DNA of 11,118 nucleotides, from the NCBI GenBank assembly GCA_013329615.1, contig DUKA01000199.1, positions 1-11,118 on the forward strand, given 5' to 3'. The notes below the pieces were generated by a model that saw only the letters and a program-made list of their open reading frames with translations, had not been told where the DNA came from and searched no databases. The position numbers and the translations under genes are program-made. Shown piece after piece: positions 1-5,856 of this stretch. The stretch is from Candidatus Bathyarchaeota archaeon. GTDB taxonomy: Archaea; Thermoproteota; Bathyarchaeia; TCS64. The stretch's first letter is position 1. Each line of letters opens with the position of its first letter.

Positions 1-29
1 AAACAGGTGCTTCACCCGTATGGTGGAGT

Positions 30-105
30 GGCCCGGTAGCTCAGCGGTCAGAGCGGCAGCCTCGTAAGTTGTAGGTCGCGGGTCCGAATCCCGCTCGGGC
101 CTCCA
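30..105 (+). tRNA. tRNA-Thr (anticodon CGT), CCA encoded
   Basis: The sequence folds as a full cloverleaf without an intron. The acceptor stem pairs 30-36 with 95-101 (one G-T pair at the base). The D stem is GCTC/GAGC. The anticodon stem 56-60/68-72 has loop CTCGTAA, and the anticodon CGT at 63-65 reads ACG. The T stem GCGGG/CCCGC encloses TCCGAAT. Discriminator T102 is followed by CCA at 103-105; a U discriminator is usual for archaeal tRNA-Thr. The second acceptor pair is G-C, unlike the C-G of the other tRNA-Thr in this window. The anticodon stem has two G-T pairs. Only 29 bases precede it, so its promoter cannot be judged. A short T run (108-111) follows and may end transcription. Confidence 0.95.
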
Positions 106-107
106 TC

Positions 108-113
108 TTTTAA
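108..113 (+). promoter_or_regulatory. TATA-like box of the amidohydrolase-TPR unit
   Basis: TTTTAA lies just after the tRNA-Thr 3' end and about 32-37 bases before the TTG start at 145. This spacing predicts an mRNA with almost no leader. The same T run may also serve as the tRNA terminator. This is inferred from position and composition only. Confidence 0.45.
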
Positions 114-144
114 CCAACATTTGCGCAGTCAGTCTTGAGCCGCG

Positions 145-1482
145 TTGAGCGTCACAATTGTAAATGCTAGGATTTTTACGGGTGGGGCGCTCAGGGAGGG
201 AGCCATCGTCGCAGAGGGAGGTGTAATAACGAGGATGGGACGCACCCCTAGCCCCGCCGACGAGGTCATCGACGCCCACGGCAACATGATCCTCCCCGGG
301 CTCGTCGATATGCATGTCCACTTCAGGGAGCCCGGCGCGACGCAGAAGGAGGACTTCCACACTGGGAGCCGCGCAGCCGTGGCTGGTGGCGTGACGACCG
401 TCCTCGACGAGCCGAATAACACGCCCGTCATCGACACACCTGCCGCCCTCAAGCAGAAGCTAGACACCATCAGGGGCAAGGCGCTCGTCGACTACGGCGT
501 CACCGTCGCCCTAAATGACCACAACCTCGACGCACTCCCCGAGTTCGAGAGACTCGGAGCCACAGCCTACGCCGAATTCGACGAGTTGGGCGACAAACCG
601 ACGGGGCTGACCGACGCGGGGATGCTGCTCGACGCCATGAAGGCGGTGAAGGACGCAGGCGGCCTACTGCTGATGAACTGCAGGGAGGCGGAGATCGTGG
701 ATCACGAGGTGGCGAGGCTGCGGCGCGTGAGCAGGAACGGCTTGCTTGACTACAACTCATCATTCCCACGCGTGGCGGAGTCGGTAGCCGCGGCGAAGAG
801 GCTGTTGATGGCGGAGTCCGTCGGCGTCCGCGCGCATCTCCGTGAGGTCTCCACCGTCGAGACGCTTCGGGTCCTCGGCGCGTTGAAGGGCAATGTGACG
901 GCGGAGGCGAGGCCGGACCATCTGTTCCTTAACGAGGAGGATTCGGCGCATCTCGGCCCCCTCGCCCAGCAGTGGACGCCCATACGGGGAAGGGGAGACG
1001 TCGTTGAGTTGCTCAAGGCGCTTTCCGCGGGGCTCGTGGACACCGTCGCCTCCGACCACGCCCCACACACCCTCGAAGAGAAGCAGCCCGGTTACAAGAA
1101 CATCTGGGACTCGCCCCCCGGCATCCCCGCCGTTGAGACCATGCTCCCCCTCTTACTCACCGAGGTAAGCCGGGGTACACTGACACTCCCGAGGCTCGTC
1201 GAGGCAACATCCACGGCGCCAGCGAGGATACTCGGCGTCCACCCAAGGAAGGGGACGATAGCTGTCGGCTCGGACGCCGACCTCGTCGTCGTAAACCCGA
1301 ACGAGGAGTGGACCATAGCGGGGGAGGAGCTGCACGGCAAGACCCGCTGGACGCCTTACGAGGGGCGCAGGGTCAAGGGCAGAGTCTTAATGACCCTCGT
1401 CCGTGGTACTCTCACCTACGACCGCGGGGACTTCCGCGGCGAGGCGGGGCAGGGAAGGTTCCTAAAACTCGAAACCCATTAA
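145..1482 (+). CDS. Dihydroorotase-family cyclic amidohydrolase with altered metal site
   Basis: This 445-residue protein matches class I dihydroorotases in length and order of motifs. It has DMHVHFREPG (metal ligands His57, His59), the KEDF and AAVAGGVTTV core, NNTP near 91-94, DHAPH at 304-308 and GIPAVETMLPLL at 326-337. Dihydroorotase closes carbamoyl-aspartate to dihydroorotate in pyrimidine synthesis. Several usual ligands differ here. The family's HAED-type motif reads NCRE (Asn178), HVST reads EVST (Glu234, although the earlier His231 is kept), PHHL reads PDHL, and the DDG loop reads TDAG at 156-159. One metal may remain, but the second site looks rebuilt or lost. The start is TTG at 145, because an in-frame TGA lies at 136-138. 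No other pyrimidine gene is nearby, so it could be a related hydantoinase-like enzyme or a non-catalytic homologue. Family is secure; function is not. Confidence 0.85.
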   Translation: MSVTIVNARIFTGGALREGAIVAEGGVITRMGRTPSPADEVIDAHGNMILPGLVDMHVHFREPGATQKEDFHTGSRAAVAGGVTTVLDEPNNTPVIDTPAALKQKLDTIRGKALVDYGVTVALNDHNLDALPEFERLGATAYAEFDELGDKPTGLTDAGMLLDAMKAVKDAGGLLLMNCREAEIVDHEVARLRRVSRNGLLDYNSSFPRVAESVAAAKRLLMAESVGVRAHLREVSTVETLRVLGALKGNVTAEARPDHLFLNEEDSAHLGPLAQQWTPIRGRGDVVELLKALSAGLVDTVASDHAPHTLEEKQPGYKNIWDSPPGIPAVETMLPLLLTEVSRGTLTLPRLVEATSTAPARILGVHPRKGTIAVGSDADLVVVNPNEEWTIAGEELHGKTRWTPYEGRRVKGRVLMTLVRGTLTYDRGDFRGEAGQGRFLKLETH

Positions 1483-1514
1483 ACGTGGTCCATGAAACAA
1501 TAGAGGGAAGCTCC

Positions 1515-2693
1515 ATGGGCGTCGACTTGGGCATCGAACCAGTGTGGCAGTTCATAGCTCGGGCATCAGCTTCCCGGGACAAGGGTGACTATCAGGAGGC
1601 CGAGTTCTACGCCCGGAAGGCGGTATTCGCCGACCAGGGCGTCGGCGCCGCCTACGTCCTCCTCTGCGAGATACTCGAGAAGCTTGGGAAGAAGGATGAG
1701 GCGGAGAGGTGCCTCAGGGCGGGACTCGACTCGTGTACGGGAGACGTCGCACTCACAAGCATGGGCGCACAGTTCCTCATCAAGAACGGTCGCCTAGATG
1801 ACGCCGAGAGGTTCATCCGAAACGCGATATCCACCGAGACGGACGTCGCCGGCTACAGGCTGCTGCTCGCCGTAGTGCTGCAGCAGAGGGGCGACCTCGA
1901 ACACGCCGAGGAGAGCGTTCGCAGGGCCATACTCCTCGATAACACTAGCGGCGACGCCTACTCCCTATATGGGGTCATACTGTGGAAGAAGGGACAACAC
2001 GACGAGGCGATGAAGTACGTCGCGCACGCACTTGAGTTGAAGCCCGGCGACGCCGCGACCCACCTCAACTACGCCATAATCCTCGAGGGCTCCGGAAAGT
2101 TCGCCGAGGCCGAGGAGCACTACAAGAAGGCACTTGAGATACGCCCCGAATGGCCCGAGGTAAAGGCACGCTACGACAAACTCAGGTACCGCCTCAACGA
2201 CCCGACGGAGACCCTGAAGAAGGCTAACACAATGAAGGTGGCGAGCCCCGAGGAGGCAGAGACACTCTACAAGAAGGCACTTGAGATGCGCGAAGACTCC
2301 CCCGACGCCCACAACGACTACGGCGTATTCCTCTGGGAGAGGAAGAGGGTCGCGGAGGCCGGGGAACACCTCAGGAAGGCCGCTGACCTAAAGCCGGGCT
2401 GGGCTACACCCCAGTACAACATGGCGCTCAATCTACTTGATCAGGGCAAGCTGGCTGAGGCCGAGACCTACTTCAGGAGGACGCTCGGGTTGTACCCAGC
2501 CTTCCCAGACGGCCATTTCCTGTACGCGAATACGCTATTCAGGCTACACCGGCTCCCTGAGGCGGAGGAGCACTACAAGAAGGCGATTGAGTTGAAGCCC
2601 GACCATAAGAGGGCGCACGCCAATTACGCCCAGCTGTTGAAGGCGCTGGGCAGGCTCCCAGAGTCCGAGGAGCAGCAGAAGCTGGCGGCCTAG
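1515..2693 (+). CDS. Tetratricopeptide (TPR) repeat protein
   Basis: This 392-residue protein is almost entirely TPR helical hairpins, about ten in number. They begin near residues 12, 46, 78, 112, 146, 180, 264, 298, 332 and 367; the stretch 213-262 is a degenerate or broken unit. Repeats end in the typical way, for example ALELKP at 172-177, ALEIRP at 206-211 and AIELKP at 357-362. No enzymatic domain, signal peptide or membrane segment is visible, so a soluble scaffold for protein contacts is likely; the partner is unknown. I chose ATG 1515 because AGAGGGA lies about 7 bases upstream. GTG 1485 is an in-frame alternative that would add ten residues. The gene starts 32 bases after the amidohydrolase stop, probably in one operon. 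Its stop overlaps that of the convergent OsmC gene. Confidence 0.92.
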   Translation: MGVDLGIEPVWQFIARASASRDKGDYQEAEFYARKAVFADQGVGAAYVLLCEILEKLGKKDEAERCLRAGLDSCTGDVALTSMGAQFLIKNGRLDDAERFIRNAISTETDVAGYRLLLAVVLQQRGDLEHAEESVRRAILLDNTSGDAYSLYGVILWKKGQHDEAMKYVAHALELKPGDAATHLNYAIILEGSGKFAEAEEHYKKALEIRPEWPEVKARYDKLRYRLNDPTETLKKANTMKVASPEEAETLYKKALEMREDSPDAHNDYGVFLWERKRVAEAGEHLRKAADLKPGWATPQYNMALNLLDQGKLAEAETYFRRTLGLYPAFPDGHFLYANTLFRLHRLPEAEEHYKKAIELKPDHKRAHANYAQLLKALGRLPESEEQQKLAA

Positions 2694-3082
2694 ACAAGTC
2701 TCAACTCGACCTTAAACTCGGGCGTATTCTTTATAGTGTTGCTTACGAAGCACCGCCCGGCTTCCCTGAGCATCTCTTGTCTCTGCTCCTCGGTGAGGTC
2801 CGCCTCCATCTCGACCTCCATGGCTATCTCGGTGGCCCGGTTTATGTCCTTGCTGACCTTGGGCTTGACGTTGACGCGTACCGCGCCGACTGGCCAGCCG
2901 CGGTTCTTCATCTGCTCCACGAGGCGCGTTCCCGTGCAGAGTCCCACGGCTGCGAAGAGTACGGCGCCCGCCGCCATCCCCTCGGGTGGCGAGTCGTCGC
3001 TCGCCCTGCCGGTGATTATCTCGAAGCCCCCCACGTTGGCCTTGAACTTGGTCCCCTCTATCCGCTCTATCTTTGCGCTCAT
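2690..3082 (-). CDS. OsmC/Ohr-family protein (copy 1)
   Basis: This 130-residue protein has the compact OsmC layout: an N-terminal strand region, SPPEGMAAGAVLFAAVGLC leading into the central helix, and GRCFVSNTI near the C-terminus. Cys49 and Cys111 sit at the two positions expected for the redox-active pair. OsmC and Ohr proteins reduce organic and fatty-acid hydroperoxides with these cysteines, using small thiols or dithiols as reductant. The archaeal substrate is not known from sequence. It has the same length and cysteine positions as the OsmC copy at 4454-4846, with about 30% identity by hand alignment. It lies 54 bases after the PLP enzyme on the same strand and may be co-transcribed with it. 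A weak TATA-like ATTCATA about 29 bases before the ATG could also give a separate leaderless mRNA. Confidence 0.9.
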   Translation of the reverse strand: MSAKIERIEGTKFKANVGGFEIITGRASDDSPPEGMAAGAVLFAAVGLCTGTRLVEQMKNRGWPVGAVRVNVKPKVSKDINRATEIAMEVEMEADLTEEQRQEMLREAGRCFVSNTIKNTPEFKVELRLV

Positions 3083-3136
3083 GGTTCAGTGAAAAAGGGT
3101 GGGGCTGTATGAATCTTTCCAGCCCTGCTACTGCGC

Positions 3137-4312
3137 CTATGCCTTGGCGAGTGCCTGGTCGAGGTCTGCGATTATGTCGTCTATGTCCTCGATGCCGACA
3201 CTAAAGCGGACGAGGCCGTCGCTTATGCCCGCCTTTATGCGGTCCTCCTTTGGCACGACGGCGTGGGTCATCGTCGGGGGGTGGCAGATCAGCGTTTCGA
3301 CCGCGCCGAGGCTGACGGCGAGGCCGCAAAGCTTGACGTTGTTCATGACCTTGCGTCCCGCCTCGACTCCGCCCTTGACCTCGAAGCTCATCATGCTGCC
3401 GAAGCCATCCATCTGCCTCTTGGCGAGGGTGTGCTGGGGGTGGCTCTTGAGGCCGGGGTACTTGACCCACTCGACCTTGGGGTGGTCTTCGAGCCACTTC
3501 GCTATCTTCTCCGCGCTCTCGGTCTGGCGCTGCATCCTGACGTGCAGGGTCTTTATGCCGCGGAGTGTGAGCCACGCCTCGAAGGGTCCGAGAGTGGCAC
3601 CCATGTTCTTGTACATGGGGTCCATAGCCTTCAGGAACGCCTTCGTGCCTACGATGGCGCCGCCGACCACGTCGCTGTGCCCGCTCAGGCTCTTCGTGAT
3701 GCTGTGGACGACGACGTCGACGCCGTGCTCGATGGGGCGCTGCAGGTAGGGGGACATGAAGGTGTTGTCCGCGACGGTAGTTATGCCGTGCGCCTTTGCG
3801 ATCTTCGCGATCGCCTTCATGTCTGTGAGCTTCATGAGGGGGTTCGACGGCGTCTCGATGTAGATGAGCTTCGTGTTTGGCTTTATCGCCTTCTCGACGG
3901 CTGCGAGGTCGCTTGTGTCAACGAGCGTGCACCCGACGCCGTAGCCCTTGAGGATGTCGGTGAAGACCTTGTGTGTGCCCCCGTAGAGGGCGTCGCCGGC
4001 GAGTATGTGGTCACTCGACTTGCAGATCGCCATGGCGGCGGTGGAAATGGCGGCCATACCCGAGGCGGAGGCGCGGGCATCCTCGGCCCCCTCCAACGCG
4101 GCTATGCTCTCCTCAAGTGCCCTAACAGTTGGGTTGCCGAGCCTGCTGTAGATGTACCCCGTCTCCTTTCCGGCGAACCTCGCCGCGCCTTGCTCCGCGT
4201 TCTGGAAGACGAACGTCGAAGACGCGTAGATTGGCACCGAGACGGCGCCAGTCGACGGGTCGGGGTGCTGCCCCGAGTGGACGGCCTTAGTAGCGAACTT
4301 ACCCTTGTCCAT
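3137..4312 (-). CDS. Trans-sulfuration PLP enzyme (cystathionine gamma-synthase/lyase or methionine gamma-lyase type)
   Basis: The 391 residues cover the whole Cys/Met-metabolism PLP-dependent family. Visible motifs are YSRLGNPT (Tyr55, Arg57, phosphate contacts), SGM at 84-86, LYGGT with Tyr110 stacking on the cofactor, Asp182 for the pyridine nitrogen, SITKSLSGH with the Schiff-base Lys207, and LVRFSVGIED with Arg369 for the substrate carboxylate. Members make or cleave cystathionine, or release methanethiol or H2S from sulfur amino acids, in the cytosol. Position 112 is Gly where Pseudomonas methionine gamma-lyase has Cys116, which favours a cystathionine gamma-synthase or gamma-lyase role, but specificity in this family is hard to predict. 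ATG 4312 has a TATA box 23-30 bases upstream and so fits a leaderless mRNA. It lies between two OsmC genes on the same strand. Confidence 0.93.
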   Translation of the reverse strand: MDKGKFATKAVHSGQHPDPSTGAVSVPIYASSTFVFQNAEQGAARFAGKETGYIYSRLGNPTVRALEESIAALEGAEDARASASGMAAISTAAMAICKSSDHILAGDALYGGTHKVFTDILKGYGVGCTLVDTSDLAAVEKAIKPNTKLIYIETPSNPLMKLTDMKAIAKIAKAHGITTVADNTFMSPYLQRPIEHGVDVVVHSITKSLSGHSDVVGGAIVGTKAFLKAMDPMYKNMGATLGPFEAWLTLRGIKTLHVRMQRQTESAEKIAKWLEDHPKVEWVKYPGLKSHPQHTLAKRQMDGFGSMMSFEVKGGVEAGRKVMNNVKLCGLAVSLGAVETLICHPPTMTHAVVPKEDRIKAGISDGLVRFSVGIEDIDDIIADLDQALAKA

Positions 4313-4334
4313 ACAACCACTAACCTGATTCCAA

Positions 4335-4342
4335 TACTATAC
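4335..4342 (-). promoter_or_regulatory. TATA box of the trans-sulfuration enzyme gene
   Basis: The minus strand reads TATAGTAT here, centred about 26 bases before ATG 4312. That is the usual archaeal TATA-to-start spacing, so transcription would begin at or next to the start codon. No Shine-Dalgarno sequence is evident before this ATG, in agreement with a leaderless transcript. Confidence 0.6.
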
Positions 4343-4369
4343 CTCATCGACTCTCAAATAATGCCTTCT

Positions 4370-4388
4370 AAAAACCGCTAATCAGCGG
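4370..4388 (-). terminator. Hairpin plus T-run terminator after OsmC copy 2
   Basis: Read on the minus strand, CCGCT-GATT-AGCGG forms a 5-bp stem with a 4-base loop and is followed at once by TTTTT. It lies between the end of OsmC copy 2 (4454) and the promoter of the PLP gene, where a terminator would separate the two units. A second T5 run follows the OsmC stop at 4444-4448. Archaea mainly use T runs, so the stem may be incidental. Confidence 0.5.
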
Positions 4389-4453
4389 ACCTTAAAACGA
4401 TCCACACATCTATGACGATGTCCTCGCGTGGCTCAAAGACGCGAAAAAGGATT

Positions 4454-4846
4454 CTAGACGGTCTTGACCTCGTAGCTGAAGCGTGGGTTGCCGCGCATAG
4501 TGTTGCCCACGTAGCACCGCCTGACCTCTGTGAGCAGTCCCTCGATCTGTCTCTGATCCAGTTTCGCCCCCACCTTTAGTGTGATGAGGAAACCCGCCGC
4601 CCTGCTCGGCTCCTTGTCATTCGTCTCATCCACCTCGATCTCGAGGCGCGTCGCCTCGATGCTGTTCCGCTTCAGGAACCAGGCGGCGTGAAAGGCGCTA
4701 CAGAGTCCCAAACTTGCCACCATCAGTTTACCCGGTGACATGCCTACTGGTGGGCTCTGCTCGTTCAGCCTACCGCTGACGACGACGTAGCCGTCCGACT
4801 CGGCGCGGAACGTGTCGCCCTCGGTACGCGTTATCTTTACCGTCAT
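4454..4846 (-). CDS. OsmC/Ohr-family protein (copy 2)
   Basis: This 130-residue OsmC-type protein aligns without gaps to the copy at 2690-3082. Shared blocks are SPPxGM at 31-36, GLC ending at Cys49, and CxVxNT starting at Cys111. Both expected peroxidatic and resolving cysteine positions are kept, so thiol-dependent peroxide reduction is the likely role. The central helix differs strongly (AFHAAWFLKRNSIEA), suggesting a different substrate pocket. I start it at ATG 4846 rather than at the in-frame ATG 4912. The shorter start matches the paralogue's length and beginning. A TATA-like TTATTC (minus strand, 4875-4880) lies about 31 bases upstream of it, inside what would otherwise be coding. The longer version would also run into the box A of the divergent tRNA gene. 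Confidence 0.9.
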   Translation of the reverse strand: MTVKITRTEGDTFRAESDGYVVVSGRLNEQSPPVGMSPGKLMVASLGLCSAFHAAWFLKRNSIEATRLEIEVDETNDKEPSRAAGFLITLKVGAKLDQRQIEGLLTEVRRCYVGNTMRGNPRFSYEVKTV

Positions 4847-4874
4847 GGATATCCCGAGACATGGGGATGCGGTG

Positions 4875-4880
4875 GAATAA
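4875..4880 (-). promoter_or_regulatory. TATA-like box of OsmC copy 2
   Basis: The minus strand reads CTTATTCC about 29-34 bases before ATG 4846. No Shine-Dalgarno sequence is visible, so a leaderless mRNA is likely. The position supports the shorter start for this gene. Confidence 0.45.
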
Positions 4881-4910
4881 GTGTCTTGCCGCCCCTCGCT
4901 TGGGTGAAAC

Positions 4911-4917
4911 ATTTATG
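4911..4917 (+). promoter_or_regulatory. Box A (TATA) of tRNA-Thr(TGT)
   Basis: ATTTATG is centred about 31 bases before the first base of the tRNA at 4945. An initiation site some 25 bases downstream would fall just before the mature 5' end, as usual for archaeal stable RNA genes. Confidence 0.6.
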
Positions 4918-4944
4918 TGGGCTTCCGGTGATTTGTGGTGGTGT

Positions 4945-5022
4945 GCCCTGGTAGCTCAGCCTGGCTAGAGCGGCAGCCTTGTAAGCTGTAGGTCACGGGT
5001 CCAAATCCCGTCTAGGGCTCCA
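4945..5022 (+). tRNA. tRNA-Thr (anticodon TGT), CCA encoded
   Basis: This is a full cloverleaf without an intron. The acceptor stem GCCCTGG (4945-4951) pairs with CTAGGGC (5012-5018), with one G-T pair. The D stem is GCTC/GAGC. The anticodon stem GCAGC/GCTGT carries loop CTTGTAA, with anticodon TGT at 4980-4982 reading ACA. The T arm is ACGGG-TCCAAAT-CCCGT. Discriminator T5019 is followed by the encoded CCA. It has G1-C72 and C2-G71, the usual threonine identity pairs. It closely resembles the CGT isoacceptor at 30-105 from the D stem through the anticodon arm, which suggests common descent. Confidence 0.96.
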
Positions 5023-5070
5023 CCCTCAATCAACTTATTATAAACTTCCCTACAGCTCGAGGGTAGTGGG

Positions 5071-5709
5071 CTAGGCTAGTGTGAGCTGCTTCGCCTTCTG
5101 CGGCGTCTTCGCGGGCACGCCGAGCATTGGTGTGGGCTTATATGCCTCGACCTTGACTCGGGACCTCGCCGGCTCCGGCATATCCGGCTTGAGCCCGGTG
5201 CGCACCTTCTTTGGCTCGGTCTTCGCCGCCCTTGGCTTCTTGGCGTCTGCGGTCTTCCCTGCCTTGACAACCTTCACCGGTGTCTCTTTCTTCGCCTTGC
5301 CCCTGCGGCGCGTGGCCTTCTTCGCCGGCTTACCGGGCTTCTTGGCGGGTTTCTCCGCCTTCTTCCCTCGCTTCTTATCTAGCTTCTCCAGCTTCGCCGC
5401 CACCTTGGGCGGATTGACTAGCTCCACCTTCTCAGGGTGGTTCATTGCGACGTGCTTCTTGAGGCCGGATTCGCTGTTCATTATCTTCCCGCAGACGGGG
5501 CAAGGGATGCTGACGGATCGGAACTCGACGTCCCTGCCGAGGTACTCGCGGCGGAACTTCGTTGACAGGCGCTCCGCCTCCTCGTAGCTCACCTTCCCCT
5601 CCGTTTTTATCGTGATACCTATGGTGATGTTGAAGGAGTCGTGCCTGTCGCTGTCCCTGATTATGCCAATCTCCCTTACCGGGCCCTTCAGCTTGAGGTC
5701 GTCCGCCAC
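5071..5709 (-). CDS. C2H2 zinc-finger protein with histone-H1-like basic tail
   Basis: The 212 residues fall into three parts. Residues 1-65 form a folded-looking domain of alternating strands (NITIGITIKTEGKV) and a charged helix (YEEAERLSTKFRREYLG) that I do not recognise. Residues 70-91 form one classical zinc finger: Cys70-x2-Cys73-x12-His86-x4-His91. Residues 104-170 are extremely rich in Lys, Ala and Pro (such as KPAKKPGKPAKKATRRRG), like the tails of histone H1 or bacterial HU/H1-type proteins, and should be disordered and bind nucleic acid. A DNA- or RNA-binding role in chromatin, transcription or RNA handling is inferred; the target is unknown. The start is GTG 5709, preceded by GGGAG within about 10 bases and a TATA box at 5757-5762. 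It is convergent with the tRNA gene, 48 bases away. Confidence 0.85.
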   Translation of the reverse strand: MADDLKLKGPVREIGIIRDSDRHDSFNITIGITIKTEGKVSYEEAERLSTKFRREYLGRDVEFRSVSIPCPVCGKIMNSESGLKKHVAMNHPEKVELVNPPKVAAKLEKLDKKRGKKAEKPAKKPGKPAKKATRRRGKAKKETPVKVVKAGKTADAKKPRAAKTEPKKVRTGLKPDMPEPARSRVKVEAYKPTPMLGVPAKTPQKAKQLTLA

Positions 5710-5756
5710 CCTGCTCCCTTCAGAAACTGATCTGAGTAGGGAATAATGCCTAGGGC

Positions 5757-5762
5757 TTAAAA
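5757..5762 (-). promoter_or_regulatory. TATA box of the zinc-finger gene
   Basis: The minus strand reads CTTTTAAG, about 50 bases before GTG 5709. Initiation about 25 bases downstream would leave a leader of some 25 bases that contains the GGGAG ribosome-binding sequence. This gene therefore appears to have a true leader, unlike several neighbours. Confidence 0.5.
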
Positions 5763-5781
5763 GCGTGTCCTTTAACGCGAC

Positions 5782-5811
5782 TGTCCCAAATCCCCCGCCG
5801 TCGATGGGACA
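5782..5811. repeat. Inverted repeat TGTCCCA / TGGGACA
   Basis: A perfect 7-bp inverted repeat (5782-5788 and 5805-5811) with a 16-base C-rich spacer lies between the end of the UroD-like gene and the promoter of the zinc-finger gene. It could be a protein-binding site upstream of the zinc-finger TATA box or a weak hairpin after the UroD-like gene. No T run follows it on the minus strand, which argues against a simple terminator. Confidence 0.4.
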
Positions 5812-5856
5812 ATCCGGTTTGGGGAGAATGGTCGTAGAAAATGGGCCGTTTTGGGG

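Noticed and set aside
1308..1514. Upstream extension of the TPR reading frame into the amidohydrolase gene
   Set aside because: It overlaps the conserved end of the amidohydrolase out of frame, and the residues show no TPR pattern. ATG 1515 has a ribosome-binding sequence.
3263..4381. A 372-codon open frame on the plus strand opposite the PLP enzyme gene
   Set aside because: It mirrors the intact, motif-complete PLP enzyme and has no recognisable domain. Strong G/C bias at third codon positions opens such antisense frames in this DNA.
4425..4443. Inverted repeat CGCGT/ACGCG downstream of OsmC copy 2
   Set aside because: The stem is short with a 9-base loop, and on the minus strand the T run comes before it, not after. 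It is not a convincing terminator or operator.
4847..4912. Upstream in-frame start (ATG 4912) for OsmC copy 2
   Set aside because: The extra 22 residues have no counterpart in the paralogue, and the stretch contains the probable TATA box of this gene and abuts the tRNA box A.
30..5022. Two similar tRNA-Thr genes as possible ends of an integrated element
   Set aside because: The 3' halves differ at several positions so there is no exact direct repeat, and the region between them holds housekeeping-type genes with no integrase, phage or plasmid gene.
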